DNA of 8,801 bases, from contig MGDB01000030.1 of the NCBI GenBank assembly GCA_001790645.1, positions 1 to 8,801 of the forward strand, in the 5' to 3' direction. Under the pieces are notes generated by a model that was given only the letters and a program-made list of their open reading frames with translations, was not told where the DNA came from and did no database searches. The DNA comes from Candidatus Schekmanbacteria bacterium GWA2_38_11 (GTDB lineage Bacteria > Schekmanbacteria > GWA2-38-11). Shown here piece by piece: positions 1 to 5,730 of the stretch (within the stretch, counting starts at the first letter, position 1; every line of letters starts with the position of its first letter). The position numbers were made by a program, and so were the translations under genes.

Positions 1-127
1 CTTTACACTATTAATGCAAATGTTGGTTGAACGAAATTTTATAGCCTTACTTTTAAGTCCTTACATAATCCACTCTCTGTGAGAGAAAAAGGGAGATTTA
101 ATAAGCAGGGCTTGGAGAGATAAAATT

Positions 128-1138
128 ATGAAGCGGGTGATTAAGGCCGTTCTTTTAATAATTGCCGTATTTGTTCTTGGTACCACAGGATACGTAATTA
201 TTGGGTTGCTTACAGGACATCATTGGAGTCTCCTTAATTGTGCCTACATGACAATTATTACACTGGCAACAGTTGGATACGGGGAGATTCTTGATATGAG
301 CGGGAATCCCATAGGAAGGCTTTATACAATTGTACTCATAATGACCGGTATGGGAGTGCTTCTTTATGGTGTAAGTACTATAACGGCATTTATAGTGGAA
401 GGAGATCTCACAAAGGCTTTATGGAGGAGGAAGATGGAAAAAGAAATAAGAAAAAAGAGAGGTCATTTTATAGTCTGCGGAGCAGGATCAACAGGGTTCT
501 ATATTATAGAGGAACTTCTGGCTACAGGAAGGGATTTTGTAGTTATAGATAAGGAGAGAGAAAATATGGAGCGTGCCAGAAAAGACGGGGAGTTCCCATA
601 TGTTTTAGGGGACGCTACAGATGATGATATCCTGTTAAAAGCAGGGATTAAGGAAGCCGGCGGGATTGTTACAGCTCTGCCTGATGATAAGGATAATCTT
701 TTTGTTACAGTTTCAGCAAGGGAATTGAATAAAAATATTAGAATCATAGCAAAAGTGATTGATCCTCAATCAAGGTCTAAAATGATACTGGCAGGTGCTA
801 CCTCAGTGGTTTCTCCGAATGCTATTGGCGGGTTAAGGATGGTTTCAGAAATGGTTAGGCCACACGTAGTGACATTCTTAGACAAGATGCTGAGGGAGAG
901 GGATGAAGTCTATAGGTTTGAAGAGGTCAGGATTCCTGAATGTTCAAGGTTTATTGGAAAGAAACTAAAAGAAACAGGAATCCTTGATGAGATGGGAATT
1001 CCAATACTGGCAATAAGAGAATCAGGCATAGAAAATTTTATCTACAATCCAAAGCCGGATACAGAGATAAAAAAAGAAATGGTTTTTGTGGTCCTGGCAA
1101 AAAGTGATGAAGTCAGGAGATTAAAAGAATATCTCTGA
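128..1138 (+). CDS. Two-transmembrane potassium channel with RCK (TrkA-N/TrkA-C) regulatory domain
   Basis: Predicted inner-membrane K+ channel gated by a cytoplasmic RCK ring, as in the MthK family. Visible parts: M1 helix about residues 5-28; pore helix and selectivity filter at 41-53 containing TVGYGE (residues 48-53); M2 helix about 65-90; a charged linker 97-112 rich in Lys, Arg and Glu; RCK Rossmann domain from about 113, with glycine motif GAGSTG (118-123) after strand HFIVC and an acidic Asp141 ending the second strand, which suggests nucleotide binding; TrkA-C-like domain about 258-336. The length (336 residues) matches MthK-like channels. The ATG at 128 is preceded by GGAG at 114-117, ten bases upstream. 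A second strong ribosome binding site lies inside the gene before Met103 (separate entry). CcdA follows after 59 bases. The ligand (Ca2+, NAD(H), other) cannot be read from sequence. Confidence 0.93.
   Translation: MKRVIKAVLLIIAVFVLGTTGYVIIGLLTGHHWSLLNCAYMTIITLATVGYGEILDMSGNPIGRLYTIVLIMTGMGVLLYGVSTITAFIVEGDLTKALWRRKMEKEIRKKRGHFIVCGAGSTGFYIIEELLATGRDFVVIDKERENMERARKDGEFPYVLGDATDDDILLKAGIKEAGGIVTALPDDKDNLFVTVSARELNKNIRIIAKVIDPQSRSKMILAGATSVVSPNAIGGLRMVSEMVRPHVVTFLDKMLRERDEVYRFEEVRIPECSRFIGKKLKETGILDEMGIPILAIRESGIENFIYNPKPDTEIKKEMVFVVLAKSDEVRRLKEYL
423..436 (+). promoter_or_regulatory. Internal Shine-Dalgarno and Met103 start codon in the channel gene
   Basis: Bases 423-427 read GGAGG and 425-430 read AGGAGG, followed by an in-frame ATG at 434-436. 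GGAGG is six bases from the ATG, a better site than the one in front of the full-length start. Initiation here would give a 234-residue soluble protein consisting of exactly the RCK and TrkA-C domains, because Met103 lies in the linker just before the Rossmann fold. In MthK an internal Met at a comparable place (Met107) produces soluble RCK subunits that complete the octameric gating ring. The site is coded by Trp-Arg-Arg-Lys codons, so a chance purine run is possible. Confidence 0.5.
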
Positions 1139-1197
1139 TGCCGGTTGTAAAGATCAATGAAGGTGGACTCTTGGCATAATTTATTGAAAGAACTGAA

Positions 1198-1917
1198 ATG
1201 GAGAATGTTCATTTAATTACAGCTTTGCTTGCCGGGTTATTATCTTTTGTATCACCTTGTGTACTTCCTCTTGTCCCTGCATATATTTCATTCATATCCG
1301 GTGTTTCAATGGATGAATTCAGAGAAGGGATTGAGAGTAAAAAGAGTTTTAAAAAAGTGGCTTTAAGCTCAATATTTTTTATATTTGGCTTTTCTCTTGT
1401 TTTTATTTTACTCGGTGCATCAGCTACAGCTATTGGTAAGTTATTACTATCAAAATTTTCTTTTTTTACCCAGATAGCAGGGATAGTTATTATAGTATTT
1501 GGCTTGCATACCATCGGTATTTTCAGAATTAAATACCTTGATTTTGAAAAGCGGTTTAAAGCAAGAAAAAAATCATCAAGGCTGATAGGTTCTTTTTTTG
1601 TCGGCATTGCGTTTGCTTTTGGGTGGACTCCATGTATTGGCCCAATCCTCGGAGCGATTTTAGCCTTTGCTTCTACAGAAAAAACAGTAGTTAATGGGAT
1701 TGTTCTTCTGTCAGTCTATTCACTCGGCTTGGCAATCCCGTTTTTTATAACGGGTATAGCTATGAATGCCTTTCTGAAATTTTTTAAGTCAATCAAAAAT
1801 CATTTCAGAAAAATTGAGATTGTTTCAGGAGTACTGCTGATTATAATAGGCGTTTTGATATTCTCAAACAATTTTCAAAGGCTGATATTTTATATTGCCT
1901 GGCCAGTTAATCCCTGA
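1198..1917 (+). CDS. ccdA: CcdA-type cytochrome c biogenesis / thiol:disulfide interchange membrane protein
   Basis: A polytopic membrane protein of the CcdA/DsbD-beta family that carries electrons from cytoplasmic thioredoxin to extracytoplasmic thioredoxin-like proteins. The two hallmark motifs are present, each with one redox cysteine: SPCVLPLVPAY (residues 19-29, Cys21) in the first segment and GWTPCIGPILG (142-152, Cys146) in the fourth. Six hydrophobic segments are visible, at roughly 7-33, 55-77, 88-108, 130-157, 164-190 and 206-224, which with 239 residues is the standard CcdA layout. There is no fused thioredoxin domain, so a separate partner is needed, and the TlpA-like protein encoded from 2210 fits. 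ATG 1198 is the only conventional start, because a TAA lies in frame at 1177-1179. Its ribosome binding site is weak (GAAAG at 1186-1190). Confidence 0.93.
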   Translation: MENVHLITALLAGLLSFVSPCVLPLVPAYISFISGVSMDEFREGIESKKSFKKVALSSIFFIFGFSLVFILLGASATAIGKLLLSKFSFFTQIAGIVIIVFGLHTIGIFRIKYLDFEKRFKARKKSSRLIGSFFVGIAFAFGWTPCIGPILGAILAFASTEKTVVNGIVLLSVYSLGLAIPFFITGIAMNAFLKFFKSIKNHFRKIEIVSGVLLIIIGVLIFSNNFQRLIFYIAWPVNP

Positions 1918-2209
1918 TATGTTCATTTTGGTTCACCCTTCTATCAAAGGAGGGGAGAAAAAGGTTGGGTTTCATTTCCTCAGAGGGAAGAAGAAGGATT
2001 AGTTAGTATTTCCCACTGGCGAGAATGTAGGGCAACCTTTTAGGGTTGTCTGCCTGCCGGCAGGAAGGCATTAAGCAAGGCTAAAAACTTCGGCGTGAGG
2101 CCCTCGACTGAGCTCGGTCGAAGTTCTTAGTCGAACGCCTTGCCCTGCAAAGGTCAGGGGGAGGGGGATTATTTTTGAATAAAAAAAGGAAATCTTATAT
2201 GGAGATAAA
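1918..2209. repeat. Hairpin-rich non-coding block between ccdA and the tlpA-like gene
   Basis: No credible gene is present in these 292 bases. They hold a series of inverted repeats: GGCAACC (2031-2037) with GGTTGTC (2044-2050); the perfect 12-base palindrome CCTGCCGGCAGG (2053-2064), flanked by TGCCT and AGGCA; GCAAGGC (2075-2081) with GCCTTGC (2137-2143), enclosing TCGACT (2104-2109), which can pair with GGTCGA (2116-2121) or with AGTCGA (2129-2134); and CCCTG (2143-2147) with CAGGG (2155-2159). The GC-rich composition differs from the flanking genes. The pattern fits one or more REP/MITE-like elements. The 192-residue minus-strand ORF across this block is not believable as a protein. Confidence 0.6.
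2201..2204 (+). promoter_or_regulatory. Ribosome binding site of the TlpA-like gene
   Basis: GGAG lies five bases before the ATG at 2210 and immediately after an AT-rich tract. It fixes the start at 2210 and shows that the gene still has its own initiation signal despite the repeat block upstream. Confidence 0.6.
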
Positions 2210-2716
2210 ATGAAAAAGAGAGAATTGATTATTTTTATTTTATTTATGATTAATCTTTTGTTTTGCTCGAGCTTCAATCTTATTTCTGAAGCAGAGGAAC
2301 GAAGCAAAGCGCCCGATTTTAATCTGGAGGATTTTAATGGTAAGTCCAAAAGCCTGTCTGAATTTAAAGGAAAGGTTGTCTTACTGAATTTTTGGGCTAC
2401 ATGGTGCCCGCCATGCAGGGCAGAACTGCCAGAGCTTTCAGAAATATATACAAGATATAAGGACAGGGGAGTTGCTATAATAGGTATTAATCTGGATGAA
2501 GGGAGAGACAAGGACGTAAAAAAATTTCTGTCTGATAGAAAAATAATTCTACCTGTGCTCCATGGCAATAATAAAGTAGTTGAGGCATACGGCAATTTTT
2601 TTGGAATCCCAACAAGTTTTCTGATAGACAAAAATGGATATATGAGCAAGAGTTTTCCAGGGTATCAGCCGAAGGAAACGTTTGAGGCTGAGATAAAAAA
2701 AATTATAGAAGAATAA
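2210..2716 (+). CDS. TlpA/ResA-like exported thioredoxin-fold thiol:disulfide oxidoreductase
   Basis: Extracytoplasmic thioredoxin-family reductase of 168 residues. An N-terminal signal or anchor is visible: Met-Lys-Lys-Arg, then a hydrophobic stretch at about 7-24. Cleavage near Ala28 is possible. The LLFC at 16-19 is not a good lipobox because Phe precedes the Cys. The mature domain starts with the family entry APDFNLEDFNG (34-44) and continues with WATWCPPC (62-69, redox Cys66 and Cys69). It also has the insert typical of TlpA proteins and the cis-proline loop GIPTSFLID (132-140, Pro134). WCPPC and the export signal are typical of TlpA/ResA/CcmG-type proteins that reduce apocytochrome c or other periplasmic disulfides, with electrons from CcdA. 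The ccdA gene is the previous one, 292 bases upstream. No cytochrome c or ResB gene is in the window, so the target is unknown. Confidence 0.9.
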   Translation: MKKRELIIFILFMINLLFCSSFNLISEAEERSKAPDFNLEDFNGKSKSLSEFKGKVVLLNFWATWCPPCRAELPELSEIYTRYKDRGVAIIGINLDEGRDKDVKKFLSDRKIILPVLHGNNKVVEAYGNFFGIPTSFLIDKNGYMSKSFPGYQPKETFEAEIKKIIEE

Positions 2717-2771
2717 TCATCAACCAAAAATAATTGATTCCGATCTAAAAAATCATTTTCTGTTTACCTGA

Positions 2772-3779
2772 TTGTTTATGAAAAAAAATATTTCTGTAGT
2801 TATTCCTGTGAAAAACTCTGAGTCCACAATCGGAGAATGCATTGAAGCGTTAAATAGGTCAAATTATAATAATTTTGAGATTGTAGTTGTTGATGATAAT
2901 TCCTCAGACAATTCTATAGATATTGCAAGGAGCCATGGATGTAAAATTGTGAAATCAAAAGGAGATGGCGGGGTCTCTGCAGCCAGAAATTCCGGTGCAG
3001 AATCTGCTGAGAGTGATATTATCCTTTTTATAGATGCTGACATAACACTTAGGGGGAATTCCCTTAAAATAATAGAAGATGGTTTTTTAAAAAGAGATAC
3101 GGATGCGATCGTAGGTGTGCAGTCAAGGAATTTAAGATTCAAGGATTTTTATAGTCAGTTCAAAAATCTTTGGATGATCTATACCTATACCCGTTTTCCT
3201 TCATATGTGTCACTGTTTTATACGAGCATAGCGTCCATTAAAAAAGATGTTTTTTTTAAAGCAGGAGGGTTTGATATAAATTATAAGATGCCAAATGTAG
3301 AGGATACTGAATTCGGACAGAGGCTGAGTGAATTGGGGTACAGGGTCTATCTTGAAAGAAAATTAGAGGTGGAGCATGTGAAAAAATATAATATTACGTC
3401 AATATTGAAAACGGACTTTTACCGCTCTGACGGACTGGTGAAGATGGTATTAAGAAGAGGGCTAAAGAAATTTTTTAGCAAAAATAAAACCTCTGTTCCG
3501 TCATCCTTTATGATTCAGCTTCCATTTGCATTAGGGTTTCCTGTTTTATTCTTATCTTTTCTTCTTTCTAAAAACATTGCCTGCGGTTTCACAAGTTTGC
3601 TTTTTCTTGTGATTTTTCTTATTCTCAATCTGGGCTTTTTATTTTTTTTAAAAAAAGAAAATGGACTCGCTTTTGCTTTAAGAGGGATGTTATTCCTTTT
3701 TATTGATGCCTACTGGATTCTTGCAGGGATGATTTATGGGGTAATGACCTATTATACTACTGGGGAAAGATATTATTAA
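2772..3779 (+). CDS. Membrane-anchored family 2 glycosyltransferase
   Basis: GT-A fold glycosyltransferase, inverting family 2, probably acting on the cytoplasmic face of the membrane. Motifs (numbering from TTG 2772): SVVIPVKNSE (8-17), nucleotide-binding DDNSSD (41-46), AARNSG (70-75), the metal-binding DAD at 88-90, and ED (177-178) in NVEDTEFGQRL, the usual place of the catalytic base. The catalytic domain ends near residue 235. Three hydrophobic segments follow at about 249-267, 271-293 and 301-323. Starts: TTG 2772 (335 residues) or ATG 2778 (333 residues). I favour ATG 2778, because neither has a clear Shine-Dalgarno and ATG is the commoner codon. The gene lies 55 bases after the TlpA-like gene and one base before the radical SAM gene, which suggests co-translation. 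The sugar and acceptor cannot be told. Confidence 0.88.
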   Translation: MFMKKNISVVIPVKNSESTIGECIEALNRSNYNNFEIVVVDDNSSDNSIDIARSHGCKIVKSKGDGGVSAARNSGAESAESDIILFIDADITLRGNSLKIIEDGFLKRDTDAIVGVQSRNLRFKDFYSQFKNLWMIYTYTRFPSYVSLFYTSIASIKKDVFFKAGGFDINYKMPNVEDTEFGQRLSELGYRVYLERKLEVEHVKKYNITSILKTDFYRSDGLVKMVLRRGLKKFFSKNKTSVPSSFMIQLPFALGFPVLFLSFLLSKNIACGFTSLLFLVIFLILNLGFLFFLKKENGLAFALRGMLFLFIDAYWILAGMIYGVMTYYTTGERYY

Positions 3780-3780
3780 A

Positions 3781-4890
3781 ATGGAAGCTTTGAGTTATTT
3801 AAAACACTGGAAGAGAATCATAGCTAAGAGGGGTGATACCCCTATTTACCTTGTCTTTTTTATAACCGAGAATTGTACAGCAAAATGCCTGCACTGTCTG
3901 CTTGGAGAAAGAGGGAAGGTTGTCGGAGAATTAACTCTTGATGAGATAAAAAAAATATCAGGGAATATGGGTGATATTCTTTTTCTCCTTCTTACGGGTG
4001 GGGAACCTTTCCTTCGGGATGACCTGTCCGAAATTGCAAAAGTGTTTTACAGGAATAATAAAGTTTGCAACCTTGGAATTCCGTCAAATGGCTCTTTGAC
4101 TGATAAAGTAGTAAAGACTGCTGAAAAAATATTAACAGAATGCAAGAAATTGGATTTTGCAATTGATATATCTATTGATGCAATTGGTGAAGAGCATGAC
4201 AAAGTGAGGGGGACAGAGGGACTGTTTGAAAAAGCAGTGTGGACATTTAAAGAATTGTCAAAACTTGAAAAGAAGTTTCCTAACTTCACATTGAATGTAG
4301 CCCTGACAGCATCACGATACAATCAGGAAAAGCTCCTGGATATATATCGTTATCTGAAAGACGAGCTTGGGGCCAAATCTATTACCTACCTTTTGACCAG
4401 AGGTTCTCCGAGAGACCCTAAGGCAAAGGATATTGATATTGAGAACTACATAAGGCTTGCAGAGATAATAGAGGAAGATTCAAGGAACAACAGCCTTACA
4501 GGATATGACAATTATTTTGGTTCGGATCTTATCAATGTAATGAAAATATTGAGGCAAAAGACAATCACAAGAATAGTAAAAGAGAATAAACAGATACTGC
4601 CCTGCTACGCAGGTTCTTTAAGCTGCGTGATAAGGAGCAATGGAGATGTTTATCCATGCGAGCTTTTATCAAGAAAGATGGGAAATTTAAGGGAAGAGAA
4701 TTTTGATTTTAAAAAAATATGGCAAAGTAAAGAATCAAAGGGTATAAGAGAATATGTGAAAAATTCCGGCTGTTACTGTACGTATGAGTGTTTTTTAACA
4801 AACAGCATTCTCTTTACTCCGGCAATGTTTCCACAGGTATTCAGGGAGTGGTACCGGATTAAAAAAGGAAAATTGGGTTTTAAGGAGTAA
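3781..4890 (+). CDS. Radical SAM protein with C-terminal SPASM domain
   Basis: S-adenosylmethionine radical enzyme of 369 residues. Residues 32-39 carry the CxxxCxxC motif (Cys32, Cys36, Cys39) that binds the catalytic 4Fe-4S cluster. LTGGEPFLRDD (71-81) supplies the GGEP strand, and PSNG (101-104) and SID (131-133) are further barrel features. The C-terminal part has the SPASM cysteine pattern for auxiliary iron-sulfur binding: Cys275, Cys282, Cys293 (in NGDVYPCELL), Cys331, Cys333 and Cys337. SPASM enzymes include peptide-maturing enzymes (PqqE, MftC, anaerobic sulfatase maturases) and several small-molecule enzymes. The order of motifs gives no specific substrate. The ATG at 3781 follows the stop of the upstream GT2 gene by one base, with GGGGAAAG about twelve bases upstream. 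No PqqA-, MftA- or sulfatase-like gene is in the window. Confidence 0.9.
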   Translation: MEALSYLKHWKRIIAKRGDTPIYLVFFITENCTAKCLHCLLGERGKVVGELTLDEIKKISGNMGDILFLLLTGGEPFLRDDLSEIAKVFYRNNKVCNLGIPSNGSLTDKVVKTAEKILTECKKLDFAIDISIDAIGEEHDKVRGTEGLFEKAVWTFKELSKLEKKFPNFTLNVALTASRYNQEKLLDIYRYLKDELGAKSITYLLTRGSPRDPKAKDIDIENYIRLAEIIEEDSRNNSLTGYDNYFGSDLINVMKILRQKTITRIVKENKQILPCYAGSLSCVIRSNGDVYPCELLSRKMGNLREENFDFKKIWQSKESKGIREYVKNSGCYCTYECFLTNSILFTPAMFPQVFREWYRIKKGKLGFKE

Positions 4891-4896
4891 AGTTTA

Positions 4897-4980
4897 ATGT
4901 CTGATAACCCGTTATACCGTTTTCTAATTATCATGGCGATAAATTATGCAGCTGCAACCTTAGATTGCAGTGTATTATGA
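4897..4980 (+). CDS. Possible 27-residue ORF behind the radical SAM gene
   Basis: A short ORF begins six bases after the radical SAM stop codon. AAGGAG at 4882-4887 is nine bases from its ATG, the best-looking Shine-Dalgarno in this operon. The peptide begins MSDNPLYRFLIIMAINY, is hydrophobic in the middle, and has one Cys near its end (residue 24). Its last third overlaps the palindrome at 4952-4970, so it may be the 5' remnant of a longer membrane-protein gene cut short by a small repeat. It could also be a real small peptide or a chance ORF. AAGGAG lies partly inside the end of the radical SAM gene (Lys-Glu codons), which lowers its weight. I do not recognise it. Confidence 0.25.
   Translation: MSDNPLYRFLIIMAINYAAATLDCSVL
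4951..4971. repeat. Small palindromic repeat, GCAACCTT type
   Basis: CTGCAA (4952-4957) pairs with TTGCAG (4965-4970) across a seven-base loop. The core GCAACCTT-TAG-TTG resembles the hairpin at 2031-2050 (GGCAACC, TTTTAG, GGTTGTC), so the two look like diverged copies of one small palindromic repeat. No T-run follows, so it is not an ordinary intrinsic terminator. Confidence 0.4.
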
Positions 4981-5016
4981 AAGTTTAAATCTGCTGCTAC
5001 TTATTTTTGAGGCTAT

Positions 5017-5730
5017 ATGTATAGTGATAAAAAAATTTCTGTTGTAATCCCCTGCTACAATGAGGAAAAGGGGATAGCCAAGGTAATTAAAAAATTACCT
5101 GATTTTGTTGATGAGATAATAGTCATTGATAATAATTCAACTGACCGTACCAGTGAGGTTGCGAGAACTTTGGGTGGGAAAGTAGTTTTTGAGGCAAGGA
5201 AAGGTTATGGACGTGCTTACAAGACAGGGCTTCAGGCTGCCCAGGGAGATATAATTGTTACGATGGACGGCGATGGGACCTATCCGGCTCTTGCAATACC
5301 GTATTTAGTGGATGTTTTGATTGAGGAGGGGTTAGATTTTATATCTGCAAGGAGGATCTTTAAAAGCTGGGATCTCCTTGATAAAAGAAATATTAAAGAG
5401 GCGGTCTTGCGTTTTATCGGGAATAAGGTTTTATCATTGACAGTATGTTTACTTTTTGGGTGTTATCTTAATGATTCACAATCGGGGATGTGGATCTTTA
5501 AGCGTGAAATATTACCAAGATTGAAAGTAACAAGCGATGGCATGCCTTTTTCAGAAGAATTAAAAATTGAGGCCTTCAAAGACGGTAACCTGAAATCACG
5601 GGAAGTCCCTGTAGAATTTTATTATGCCAAGAGGGAAGGGGACAGCAAACTCGACCTCTGGGGAGACGGATTCAGGAACCTTGTTTTCCTTTTTAAGAAA
5701 AGATTTACGAAGCTTAATTCAAATGATTAG
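5017..5730 (+). CDS. DPM1-like family 2 glycosyltransferase (polyprenyl-phosphate sugar synthase type)
   Basis: A 237-residue GT2 protein of the DPM/DPG-synthase-like group, which transfers a sugar from a nucleotide sugar to a polyprenyl phosphate at the cytoplasmic membrane face. Motifs: SVVIPCYNEEKGI (8-20), DNNSTD (38-43), GYGRAYKTGL (63-72), metal-binding DGDGTYP (84-90), NDSQSGMWIF (152-161) and FSEELKIEAF (178-187), followed by REGDSKL (206-212). The NDSQSG block and the following E-rich segment are characteristic of this subgroup. There is no C-terminal membrane domain, unlike DPM1 proteins with a GtrA-like tail. The ATG at 5017 has GAGG at 5009-5012, a rather short four-base gap. The gene ends 17 bases inside the convergent GT-C gene. 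A polyprenyl-phosphate sugar is the donor used by such GT-C enzymes, so a functional pairing is plausible. Confidence 0.88.
   Translation: MYSDKKISVVIPCYNEEKGIAKVIKKLPDFVDEIIVIDNNSTDRTSEVARTLGGKVVFEARKGYGRAYKTGLQAAQGDIIVTMDGDGTYPALAIPYLVDVLIEEGLDFISARRIFKSWDLLDKRNIKEAVLRFIGNKVLSLTVCLLFGCYLNDSQSGMWIFKREILPRLKVTSDGMPFSEELKIEAFKDGNLKSREVPVEFYYAKREGDSKLDLWGDGFRNLVFLFKKRFTKLNSND

Noticed and set aside
73..85. CTCTC-TGT-GAGAG hairpin upstream of the channel gene
   Set aside because: The stem is only five pairs and is followed by a purine run, not T residues. It is not a convincing terminator or operator. I also found no acceptable -35/-10 pair in bases 1-127.
1138..1179. 13-codon ORF overlapping the channel stop codon as TGATG (MPVVKINEGGLLA)
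   Set aside because: It is too short to support, and there is no good ribosome binding site. It could be a gene remnant but nothing further can be shown.
2225..2268. Lipoprotein signal in the TlpA-like protein (LLFC, residues 16-19)
   Set aside because: Phe directly before the Cys does not fit the lipobox, where a small residue is expected. An ordinary signal peptide or anchor fits better.
2071..2649. 192-residue ORF on the minus strand opposite the TlpA-like gene
   Set aside because: It is antisense to a gene with clear WCPPC and cis-Pro motifs, and its other end lies in repeat DNA. It has no recognisable domain.
4952..4970. Intrinsic terminator after the radical SAM gene
   Set aside because: The hairpin has no following T-run, and a same-strand gene starts shortly afterwards.
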